DNA from: Stromatinia cepivora
Lineage: Eukaryota; Ascomycota; Leotiomycetes; Helotiales; Sclerotiniaceae
Assembly (NCBI GenBank): GCA_014898415.1
Contig: RCTD01000001.1
Coordinates: forward strand, 1,860,001 to 1,924,000
Direction of reading: 5' to 3'
DNA: 64,000 bases
Shown here one piece after another: positions 50,640-60,280 of the stretch; the first letter of the stretch is position 1, and each line of letters starts with the position of its first letter. The position numbers were made by a program, and so were the translations under genes. The notes under the pieces are model-generated. The model had not been told where the DNA came from and made no database searches. It saw nothing but the letters and a program-made list of their open reading frames with translations.

Positions 50640-51690
50640 AGTAATTTGTTATTGAGTTCAATCTTATATTATTTCTTGAAGTTATATAATTTATTGTTAA
50701 AGAAAAGGAATTATTAGAAATATATAAATTATTTCAAGATTATAATAATCAATTCTATATTATCCTGTATGGTTTTGGAGGTATAAGGAAGATTTAGTTA
50801 ATGATTATATATGCCAAATAATACAAGGAGAAATATATGGTGATCTTCTGATTAAACGTGAATAATGAAGGTTTATTTAAATTAAGCTTTTGGGATATTG
50901 TTTAATAGGTATTGAGATATTATTCTTTCATTAATATATTATTCAGTATAAACCAAAATAAAGATCTCAATCAAATTATCAGTGAAATCAAGGGCTAGTT
51001 TGATTCCCTGTAGAATATAAAGTGGTTAATGATTTATGATAATTTCGATAATTCTAAAAGATCTGATAATCCTGATAATTTAATAGTCGATATATATTAA
51101 TTCCTTTTTCAATCTGATCATAGCTTGATTATTATTATGATACAATTATTATAAGTTAAGTAGGGTATACGAATTCATATTCAAAAACTGGATATCAGGG
51201 AAGGTCTTGAGATTGTATCTAATATATTAGAATATAAAGGTATTGAAAAGGATATATTGATATAATTGATAATAAGAAAAAATATAATACTAATAAGATA
51301 GATTCTGATATTATAATATTTGTTAAGGAATTCGACGATTTATTATTTGCTTTATTTATAATAAAGATATATCTTGAATATATAATAACAAACTTCTTAG
51401 AATATCTTTAGTTTTATAAAATATTATGGTTAAAGTTTTAGATAACAAATCCCTTATTGAATTCTTATATAGATCATAATCTATATATGATATAATAAAT
51501 CATTTTCGATCGAATCCAATAGCAGAATAAAGTATCAGCAAAACTATTTAAGTTATAAATATATTTTCATCAAAAGGATCTATAATTTGATCTCTTTCGG
51601 TATACAAACTTTATAAACAATAAATAAATCCAGAAATTTATAAAGGATAAATTAAACTTTAATAAAATCATTATTTTATTATATACTTTC

Positions 51691-51840
51691 TATCACGAGA
51701 TACACGTGATCGCGTCCGATCGGGCTAGTACGATATTAAGCTTCGAGTCGATCATATATATAGCTTCGTAGCACTCTCTTTTTAATTCTATAGTTTTTAA
51801 TTCTAAAATTGATCTTTAAATGTTTATTGGGTTTATTATA
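51691..51840 (+). repeat. Gag-only element, 5' LTR
   Basis: 150 bp, same length as 53216-53365. Contains GATCGCGTCCGATCGGGC, which is better preserved (CpG kept) than in the right copy. Outer end TG is TA here; inner end CA is TA. Confidence 0.92.
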
Positions 51841-52119
51841 TTATTAAAAGCTCTTTTAGATAAAAAATAGAATAATATTTGTATATACTTATGTATATTC
51901 CGTTTATTTTTGTTTAAGTATATCGCTTCTGTTTTTTTGTTTGTATATAGATCTTTTTGATATTATTCGAAAATATTATCTTTTTTTTTACTCTTAATTT
52001 CTAAGCTATGAATTATGATTCGATAAACCTTATGATTACAGAACTTTATAATGAAATGATTTATTAGCAGGATGAAATCTTGTTTCTATATTCTTTAATT
52101 CTTAAATATACTTTTATTA

Positions 52120-52900
52120 TTTATACTTCTTCTTATCCGAAACCCTCTTTTTTTGATCTTGAAAAGTTCAATAATAGTTTTCAAAAGTTCGATACCTGGT
52201 TTCCTTCGATTCGAGCGAAATTATAAATAGATAGCGTTATAATCAACGATTCTACAATTTAATTTTATTATATTTATTTCAATCTCGAATTTTATATATA
52301 AGTTATAATATTATTTTAGCTTTTTTTTTTGATTAAAATATTCCTTTAAATTATACAACAATTCTGGATCAACTTATATATGTTTATAACAATCTGAATA
52401 AAATCCAAGAAGCCGAAGATAAATTATTCATTTTCAAACAAGGAATCAATTCTTTATATATTTATATTGCAAAATTCGAAAGAACTTTTTACAAAGTCAA
52501 AGATCAGAATTAATCTGATTCGAATAAGATTTCAATTTTTCGTAATGGATTTAATGTTATTCTTAGAAATCGTCTTTCTTAATAGCTTTCTTTTCTCTGT
52601 TTTTATCCCGACTTTATTCAGGTTATATAACAATTAGCTATTTATATAATGAATGGATTCCTTGTATCATTCTATTTTAATGAGCTTAGAATCTTATATA
52701 TATTATAGAATCCATCCCACTTTTGGAATTACGATTTAATGGATGTTAGCAATCTTAATGTTATTGATGTTTTTAGTTCTTTTGATGTCCAATTGGATAA
52801 GTTTGATTGTATTTTGATTTTACTTTGTGTATAAATGTCTGAGTTTTCCCTTTTTGAAAGAACTCTTTTGTATAAGTAAAATAAATATATATAATATAGA
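52120..52900 (+). pseudogene. Gag relic of the 1675-bp LTR element
   Basis: Fungal retrotransposon gag (the group with NKIQEAEDKL-type capsid motifs). Visible pieces: FDTWFPSIRAKL (~52190), TTILDQLIYVYNNLNKIQEA and EDKLFIFKQGINSLYIYIAK with FERTFYKVKDQN (~52350-52510), then ISIFRNGFNVILRNRLS (~52530-52580) and YPDFIQVIQQLA-like (~52610). In the family this capsid module is followed by a CCHC knuckle; the expected place near 52825-52870 has one Cys pair at most. Stops and at least one frame change. Confidence 0.75.
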
Positions 52901-53215
52901 AGTATTTTCCATTAGATACGAATCTGTTCGCTAGATCTGTATTAAGGAGTCTGAGATTGATAAAAGTCTGTTTCGGTTATTATACTAACTATTGAATCTG
53001 AAAATAATAATGATAAGGACTTAGGAGAGATGATCAATGATTGATATTTTGAAGATCGTTTGGAGGAGGTATATAGTACAATGGATGTATATTCGTTGAT
53101 TATGATATATATTTCGTATCAGGTATTTTTAAAAGAAGATGATTAATGATCATTTTGTATTTAATTCATTTGTTTAAAATAAATTCGAGGTGAATTTTTT
53201 AGAAGGAAAGGGTAG

Positions 53216-53365
53216 TGTTACGAGATATATATGATTGCGTTCGATCGGGTTAGTATGGTATTAAACTTCGAGCTGATTATATATATAGCTTTGTAGTATT
53301 CTCTCTTTAGCTCTGTAGCTTTTAATTCTAAGGTTGATCTCTAAACATTTGTTGGGTTCGTCACA
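53216..53365 (+). repeat. Gag-only element, 3' LTR
   Basis: 150 bp with canonical TG...CA ends; followed by CTTTC. Confidence 0.92.
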
Positions 53366-54373
53366 CTTTCGGATTGATTGATTCAGATAGATTTTTTCAA
53401 TAATAAATTAGGGCTAAAGAGTATAATATATATAATTATATTCATTTATAAATAATGTTTATGCTTAATAAAGAATAGAATAAAAGCCTTGTAAATCTGG
53501 CTTTAATCTATATAGCCTCGAAAGTTCCTGAAAAGTACTGGTAATTCTTATAACAACGGTTCCTTCAATATATAATACAACAGACTTTCTTTATAGAAAA
53601 CATCAAAATAGATATAAACAGACTATATTGAGGGTTTCACAGTTTAGGCAATCTCTATTCTGATCAAGATAAACTAGCAAAGGCAGAGATAATATATCTT
53701 CGAGTATTGGAAGATAATAAAAAGGCACTTAAATCAGATTATATATTAACACTCGATATAATCAATAATCTAAACAATCTTTATAAAGATCAAGGCAAAT
53801 TAGTAAAGACAGAGATAATATATCTTCAAACATTGAAAGGTAATAAAAAGGTATTTAAATCAGATTATATATCAATATTCGATATAATCTATAATCTAAG
53901 CGTCTTTTATAAAAATCAAGGCAAATTAACAAAGACAAAGATAATATATCTTTGAATATTGGAAGATAATAAAAAAGCATTTGAATTAGATTATATATCA
54001 ATATTCAATATAATCAATAATCTAGGCAATCTTTATTTTAACTAAAACAAATTAATAAAAACAAAGATAATATATCTTCGAATGCTGAAAGATAATAAAA
54101 AGGTATTTGGATCAAATTATATATTAATATTTAATATAATCAATAATCTAAATAATCTCTACAAAAATTAAGACAAATTAATAGAGGCAAAGATAATATA
54201 TTATTGAGTATTAGAAGGTTATAAGAAAACACTTGAATCAGATTATATATCAATATTCGATACAATTAATAATCTAAACAATCTTTACAAAAATTAAAAT
54301 AAATTAATAAAAATAGAGATAATATATCTTCGAATATTAAAAGATAAAAAAAAGGTACTTGGATCAAATTATA

Positions 54374-54416
54374 ACCGATTTCCCTATATCATACACGACC
54401 CCACATCTTGCACGCA
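54374..54416. repeat. Fot1 copy 2, left terminal inverted repeat
   Basis: ACCGATTTCCCTATATCATA..., inverted match to 56516-56558. Contains the ACGACCC and CTTGCACGC blocks shared by all four termini in the window. Confidence 0.9.
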
Positions 54417-54424
54417 CTTTTAAT

Positions 54425-56140
54425 TTTATAAAATATCAATCACCATAGATGAATATAACGATGATATATCTTCAAAGGCCTATATAGAGCTTGTATTAGC
54501 TCAAATTAAAGAGGAAGAGTATCCTAAATATACTCAAATAGCAAATTTCTTCAAAATCAATCGTTCAACGCTTTTTCGGCGTTATAGAGGCAAAACCATT
54601 TTCTATAGTATTATATATACTGAAACTTACTAATCTCTTTCAAAAAAACAAGAAGAGGTTTTAATTAATCAAATTAATAAATTGATACAAAGATCTATAC
54701 CCTCTATAAATCGTATAATCAAAAACCTTGCGGAAAAAATTATAGACCATTCTTTAGAGAAGAATTGGACAACAAATTTCATGAAAAGATATAAAATATA
54801 TCTTCAAAGTTGGTATTTTCGATGTATTAATAATTTGTATATGAAAGTTGATAATGTTATTGTATTTGAGTATTTTTATAATCTAATTTGAATTATTTTG
54901 TATTATTGTTAAATTTTATTATTTAAAAGAGTTATATTAATATCCCTCTTTTTTTCATTTAGTTGATAAAAGTAATCACAAAATACAATATATTATTCAA
55001 GAATATATATAATTAGGACAAGAAGAGCTTTATGATTGATTTAGAGAGGACTATGAAAAGGATAATGAATATTAGTATATATGATTGTAGTAAAACTACA
55101 AAAGCTAGATAGAATAGATCGAAAGAGTTTATTATTCTTTTAGTATATATATATGTCAATAGTATAGCTATTCCATTTACTTTAATTTATAAAGGGGAAT
55201 CTGGAGATCTATAGGATATATGGGTTGATGAGATAGAAGTGAAGGATCAGGCTTATTTCGGAGCTTCAAGCAATGGATGGTTGTTGAATGTATTCGGCCT
55301 TATTTGGTTTAATAAAGTCTTTCAATATTATACTCATTCAAAAGTAGGGAAAGGATATCGTCTATTGATTGTAGATGGTCATTCTAGTTATATGAATATG
55401 GAATTTATATCGAAATATAACGAATTGAAGATCATTTTATTGATTCTCCCCCCCTACTTTATACATCGACTCTAACTTCTTGATATAGACTACTTTCTTC
55501 CCCTTTCAATGAATTATGGTATAGAATTTAATAATCTAATATACAAAAACAAAGGTATCATTGGAATATCGAAATGTAATTTTTGGATGATATTTAAGGT
55601 TGTTTGGGTTCAATCTGCTATTATTCATAATATCCTGAAATCTTTCGAAAAAGCCAGCATTTATCCTATAAATAAAAACATTACTATTCGCAATATCAAA
55701 CCAAAGCAAACCTTTATACCATTTACATCGATACAATTTACAAAGAATAAAATAAAGACGCTATATATAACTAAAACTCTTTGTCATCTCAAATTAGAGT
55801 TTCGCCTTAAACAGAATCCCGATATTATTCAGAAGCTTTTTAAAACTACATTTATATATACAATTAATATTAATATCCAATTATATAAAACAAAAGATCT
55901 AAAAGAAGCTTTGAAAATCGAAAGAAAGAAAAGAATCTGTTCTAAATATTTAAATCTAATAAAGGAAAAAAATAGAGATACTTTTTTATATTCCCCCTTA
56001 CAAATCGAAAGAACTAGAATCTATCAATCGATGAAAGTATTAGCTATTGAACAGGAAAAGGAAATTAAGAAATAAAAGAAAACTGAAAAGAAAGTTGAAA
56101 AGGAATAAAAGAATAGAGCGATTAAAGAAAAGGTAATATA
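54425..56140 (+). pseudogene. Fot1-type DDE transposase relic, copy 2
   Basis: N-terminal DNA-binding part (54430-54830): psq-like helix-turn-helix (YTQIANFFKINRSTLFRRY) and the CENP-B/Tc5-type domain, SLEKNWTTNFMKRYKIYLQS with FRCIN (family GKNWxxRFLKRHxxL). Catalytic part: YFGASSNGWLLNVFGLIWF and KGYRLLIVDGHSSYMNMEF (second acidic residue in VDGH), ILPPYFIHRL, LDIDYFLPLSMNYGIE (third acidic residue), WVQSAIIHNILKSFEKASIY (55239-55670). The first acidic motif (family DEKGF) is not recognisable. After a stop at ~55473 the frame shifts; the C-terminal part (55509-56075) is open and rich in Lys/Glu, coiled-coil-like. In the family this protein cuts and pastes at TA. Confidence 0.88.
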
Positions 56141-56515
56141 AAGGGAAATCGATTATCAAATTGTATATAATATCAAAAAGGAGATGAAAAGAGTTCGGAA
56201 ATCATTAATATCTTTTATTAAAAGAATACAAATAATTCAAAAACGTTTTTTTATTATAGATCTAGTATTCTAAGAAGTTATAAAGGATTACAATATTGTA
56301 GAGATTGATAAATCAATAATGGAAAAAGGGAAAGAGATATTGCATTCAAAGACCGAACGATATATCAAGGTTTTGTCGAAATTGAAAATATAAAGGTTTT
56401 TTAATTCTATAGGATAATACTATATCTCTTTATTGTTCAAAAAGAATTGTAATTTTATATCTTATAATTTATAATTAATATCGAATTTTGAAGTGATTGT
56501 AGTAGGAATATAAGG

Positions 56516-56558
56516 GGCGTGCAAGATATAGGGTCGTGCACGATGTAGGGAAATCGAT
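56516..56558. repeat. Fot1 copy 2, right terminal inverted repeat
   Basis: GGGGCGTGCAAGATATAGGG... to AAATCGAT. Inverted match to 54374-54416, with one transition at the outer end (CGGT to CGAT). Confidence 0.9.
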
Positions 56559-57773
56559 TATATCAATACTCGATATAATCAACAATCTAAATAATTTTTA
56601 TTCTAATTAAGGTAAGTTAATAAAAACAGAAATAATATATCTTTGAATATTAGGAAATAAAAAGAAGATATTTAAATTAGATTATATATCAATACTTCAA
56701 ATAATCTATAATCTAAATCTTCTCTATTTTAATCAAGGTAAGCTAATAGAGGTAGAGATGATATATTATTGAATATTGGAAGATTATAAAAAGGTATTTA
56801 GATTAAACTATATATCAATACTTAATATAGTTTATAATTTAGATGGTTTTTACTTTAATTAAGGTAAATTAGTAAAAATAGAGATAATATATTATCGAAT
56901 ATTGGAAAGTAGTGAGAAGGTATTTGGATCAGATCATATATCAATATTCGATATAATCAATAATCTAAACAATCTTTACAAAAATCAAGGCAAATTAGCA
57001 AAGGCGGAGAAAATATATCGTTAAATGTTAGAAAACAATAAGAAAGTATTTGAATCAAATTATATATCAATATTCAATACAATTAATAATCTAGATTTTC
57101 TTTATTTTAATTAAAGCAAATTAGTAAAAGCAAAGATAATGTATCTTTAAATATTGGAAGATTATAAAAAGGTATTTGGATCAAATTATATATCAATATT
57201 CGATACAATTAATAATCTAGGTAATCTCTATTCTAATCAAAGCAAACTAACAGAGGCAGAGATAATATATCATCGAATGCTGAAAAGCTATAAGAACGCT
57301 TTTGGTCTTGAATTTGCCTTATCTTATTTATTAATATTGAATACTATATTCAACTTTGAAGACCTTTTCTTGTAAACTGATCGGAAAGATATGATAAGGA
57401 TATTATATAATTAAATATTATCTGAATATATAATTGTTTAAAGGTTTTTCTTTAAATTGTTTAAATAAATTGAAGATCGGCTTTAAATATTATAAATTGT
57501 ATTTACTGGGTCGAATATAAATCGAAATGAGTTTACAAAATCTGGAATAGTAAATTCGAGGTTTTTGAAATAGAAAATCTGTAAATTAGGAAGGGGGTTG
57601 AATATTAAATAAATTATAAAAGCTTTTTTCTTATAATTCTATCATTAATTTATAAATATTAATATAATTAGAGATATTAGATTAAATATCTTTTTTAATT
57701 TCTGATTCAGAATCGACTATTATTATAATAATTCTATATAACTATTCTTTTCCTTACTAATTTCATACAAAAA

Positions 57774-58380
57774 TAGAAATCATCAAAACTTTCGAATTTA
57801 TTGAAGTTATACAGATAATCATTAGATTATAACATTTCAATAGAATAAAAAAAGAAATGAAAGAACAAAATGAAAAAAAAAGAATAATTTAAAGAATCGA
57901 AGGATTAGAATAATTCCTTTATAATCTATATTACTAATTTTGCAAATTTGTAAAATTAAATTATCATTTATTTAAACATTAAAATCATCTATTATTCTCA
58001 ATCTGGCCGATTCTTCTGATCAATTCAGCCAATACTTGATCACTTTGATTAATATGATCAATTTATTTGGTCAATTTGATCGATTTGGTCAATTCATCTG
58101 GTCAATCTGACCAATTCGGTTTATCCATCTGATCAATTCATTCTCAATCGTAAAGTTTTACCATTCTAATTTGAATTTTATTTATTTCATTTGTCATTTT
58201 CTTTATTATATACAAAGAATATTTGTAAAACAAATATAATTCCTTAAGATTAGTTTTCATTTTTTTTATTTAAATATTAGAAGATTAAGGCTTTCAATCT
58301 CCTCAATCTTTATTAACTATGATCGAATAAGGCCAATTACTCTTCATTTATTATTGTTAAAAGTCTACAAAGCTTCTAAC
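57774..58380 (+). mobile_element. 5'-truncated LINE copy (3' tail only)
   Basis: 607 bp aligned with 17089-~17650 of the LINE: end of ORF2 (AAATCATCAAAACTTTCGAA...), the stretch TCTATATTACTAATTTTGCAA and the GGTCAATTT-type repeats. Similarity begins abruptly at 57774, as expected for 5' truncation during target-primed reverse transcription. Its 3' end is hidden by the copia insertion at 58381. Lies ~180 bp downstream of the NB-ARC relic; that spacer shows nothing recognisable. Confidence 0.88.
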
Positions 58381-58909
58381 TATAAGAATTTCTAATAAGT
58401 TTATTAAATCACTTAATAATATTAACCGAACCGATGGTTATATGATCACGTGATATATTAATAATATAATTTAATATTATTAAATTTTATTATTATATGA
58501 AATTTCGATCATATATTATACTAGAATGATTTATAATGGAATAGAATGTGATGGAAGCGTATAGAACTTTCTTATTTCTAAGGTTAAATATTATTGGTTA
58601 CTATTTCATTTCATTATATAAAATGATTCTATAAGATTCGATTTAAATCAATTTTATTTATAATCATAGAATATTATAGAATTTCATAGAATCTTATCAA
58701 ATACTATAAATAAGAAGATTTTCTTCAAAGAATTCTTCTGAAAAACAAGCAAAATAAATTCAATATTCAATACACTTATATTTTGATTTCAATTATTATA
58801 TATTCGATCACTTTTTTAAATTATATAATTAAGTCTTCCATTATAATAATAGTGAATAGTATTATTATTATATTATTCATTATTATTAACCTATCAATTT
58901 CCTTCAAGA
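58381..58909 (+). repeat. Copia copy B, 5' LTR
   Basis: 529 bp, starts TATAAGAATTTC and ends TTCCTTCAAGA. Compared with the 3' LTR part in the window it differs at about a dozen sites, all transitions. Confidence 0.93.
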
Positions 58910-58924
58910 GGTTATGAGCCTGGC
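58910..58924 (+). promoter_or_regulatory. Copia copy B primer-binding site, half-tRNA type
   Basis: GGTTATGAGCCTGGC abuts the LTR. It is complementary, apart from one position, to the initiator tRNA-Met anticodon stem-loop. This copy keeps the GAG that reads as the complement of the CUC preceding AUAACC; copy A has it mutated. Confidence 0.78.
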
Positions 58925-59386
58925 TAGTTAATTAATTAGCTTAAAAAGGGTATTAACTTGATTTAAAGCTATAATATTATAGTTATTAAGCTGTCGAATA
59001 TAATTATATCAATATAATATCGATATTATATTGAAATATCATCGAAAATAAATCTTGAGGTCTACGTCCCTGAAGCTAAACCTAATTGAGCGAATAAAAT
59101 TAAATCCCTAAACAATATATTTAAGCTATACACTACCCATAGTAGGTAATATATCAATTTCTTTATATCAAGGTGCCCTAACTTGATTAGGCTTTATTTT
59201 ATACAATTTAAAATAAAGATCTAATTTAAGAGGTGGCTGGTTTATAATTTTTAATCGAATTAATTTCGATATCAATTCGAATCATAATCGAAATTCATTC
59301 AAAATTTTAATACTAAATTCATCAAAATTAGTATTAATTTTATATTAGATTAAAAGTCCATATAATTTATATATAAAGGCTTAAAA

Positions 59387-60280
59387 ATGGCTTCCGGTAT
59401 AAATTTTAAAGGAGAACCTTTGAAAGAGAGGTCTAATTATATTGAATGGATAAATAAGGCTAAATTATACCTTGAAATTAATGGTTTTATACCTTATATT
59501 GATGGTTCCGAAATTCCTCCAAATAAATCATTATATATTAATGAAAAAGAAGAACCTTATAACCCTGAATTAGCTATTAGATTTAATGAAAGAACCTCTG
59601 AATATCTTCGAAATGAAAAGAGGGCTTTAAAAGTTATTAAATCTATAATTAACTTCGAATTAATCGAAAGATTTAAAGATAAAAATTCAGCTAAAACCCT
59701 TTGGGAATCTATTAATAAAATATTTGAAGAATCATCCTTAGAATTAATAAGAAGATATCTAAATAAATTAATAGAATCTAATTATAATAGTTCTGATAAA
59801 ATAAATAAATATACTAATTCTATCCAATCGTTATATAACTATTTAAAATCAATGAAATATGAAATTCCGAAGACCTTTATTACATAGTTCCTTTTTAGAG
59901 GCCTACCTAATTCATTCGATAGTTTTGCCTCTCGAAAATACGAAGAATTAATTAAAGAATTAGTTAATAACAATAATATTGATTTAGATAATTTATTTTC
60001 TGAATTAATATTCGAAGAAGCTAGAATGAAATCTAATATAGATTTCAATACAAATAAGACTAGTTTTAAAAATAATAAAACTCCTTATTGTAGTTATTAC
60101 CGGAAGAAGGGTCATTTAGAATCTAAATGCTTTATTAAATACCCTGAATTAAAGAATAACAAGGGTAATAATAATAAATAATCCAATTCTGATTCGAATA
60201 ATAATTCGAATAAAAAGAATTCTTTTTCAAACAAGCAATTAATGATTGTAAATCATAATATTCGACTAACTAATTCAATC
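59387..60280 (+). pseudogene. Copia copy B gag
   Basis: Starts MASGINFKGEPLKERSNYIE and stays open for 166 codons, keeping IEWINKAKLYLEI where copy A has a stop. It ends in TAG at 59885-59887 (copy A has AWFLFRGLP, so TGG became TAG). After the stop the frame continues with FLFRGLPNSFDS and a damaged knuckle at ~60085-60130, YCSYYRKKGHLESKC, in which the second Cys is Tyr. Zinc binding would be lost. Confidence 0.88.

Larger units (their letters stand above)
51691..53365 (+). mobile_element. Gag-only LTR retroelement (1675 bp, 150-bp LTRs)
   Basis: Two 150-bp LTRs (51691-51840, 53216-53365) and a perfect 5-bp duplication CTTTC (51686-51690 and 53366-53370). The right LTR begins TGTTACGAGATATATATG and ends TTCGTCACA; the left LTR shows the same ends with transitions (TATCACGAG... 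TTATTATA). Purine tract AGAAGGAAAGGGTAG precedes the right LTR, giving + orientation. The internal 1375 bp encode only gag-like sequence. No protease, RT or integrase is present, so it is either an internally deleted or a non-autonomous element. It lies in the NB-ARC gene. Confidence 0.9.
54374..56558 (+). mobile_element. Fot1/pogo-type DNA transposon, copy 2
   Basis: 2185 bp, terminal inverted repeats of ~43 bp (ACCGATTTCCCTATATCATA... and ...GATGTAGGGAAATCGAT), flanked by TA at 54372-54373 and 56559-56560. Removing the element and one TA gives CAAATTATATATCAATA, exactly the sequence found in neighbouring TPR units, which fixes both ends. Encodes a decayed transposase on the + strand. Confidence 0.95.
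53640..57345 (+). repeat. TPR-encoding array, about twelve 126-bp units, split by Fot1
   Basis: Coding repeat with a 126-bp period; typical unit translation NNLGNLYKNQGKLAKAEIIY then LRMLEDNKKVFGSDYISIFD. Six units lie before Fot1 copy 2 (the sixth cut) and about six after it. Units remain alike at the DNA level, for example the recurring ATATATCAATATTCGATA. The last unit keeps more ancestral residues (QSKLTEAEIIYHRML). Confidence 0.88.
50640..57590 (+). pseudogene. NB-ARC/TPR (NLR-like) gene relic, interrupted by two transposons
   Basis: Host pieces 50640-51690, 53371-54373 and 56559-57590. NB-ARC: KELLEIYKLFQ, P-loop LYGFGGIRKI (~50766; family GxGGIGKTQLA), then NNEGLFKLSFWDI, Walker-B-like strand WLMIYDNFDNS (~51022-51054), DNPDNLIVDIY and KLDIREGLEIVSNIL. 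The Gly-Lys-Thr of the P-loop has become Arg-Lys-Ile. After the first insertion the frame rejoins as ILLYTF + GLIDSDR. Then about twelve 42-residue kinesin-light-chain-type TPR units, and an end FEDLFL...IVxRFFFK, CKQIEDRL-like, ESTxNEFT. Fungal proteins of this design (NTPase plus TPR or other repeats) act in non-self recognition and programmed cell death. An N-terminal effector domain was not identified. Stops are frequent (mostly CAA to TAA and TGG to TAG). Confidence 0.85.

Noticed and set aside
54361..54420. Fot1 terminal repeats as transcription terminator hairpins
   Set aside because: The inverted partners are 2.1 kb apart and mark transposon ends with TA duplication.
55536..55736. 66-codon minus-strand frame
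   Set aside because: Antisense shadow of the Fot1 transposase.
53640..57345. Regular repeats as a possible CRISPR or satellite array
   Set aside because: The 126-bp period is coding, with TPR consensus residues in every unit, and shows no repeat/spacer alternation.
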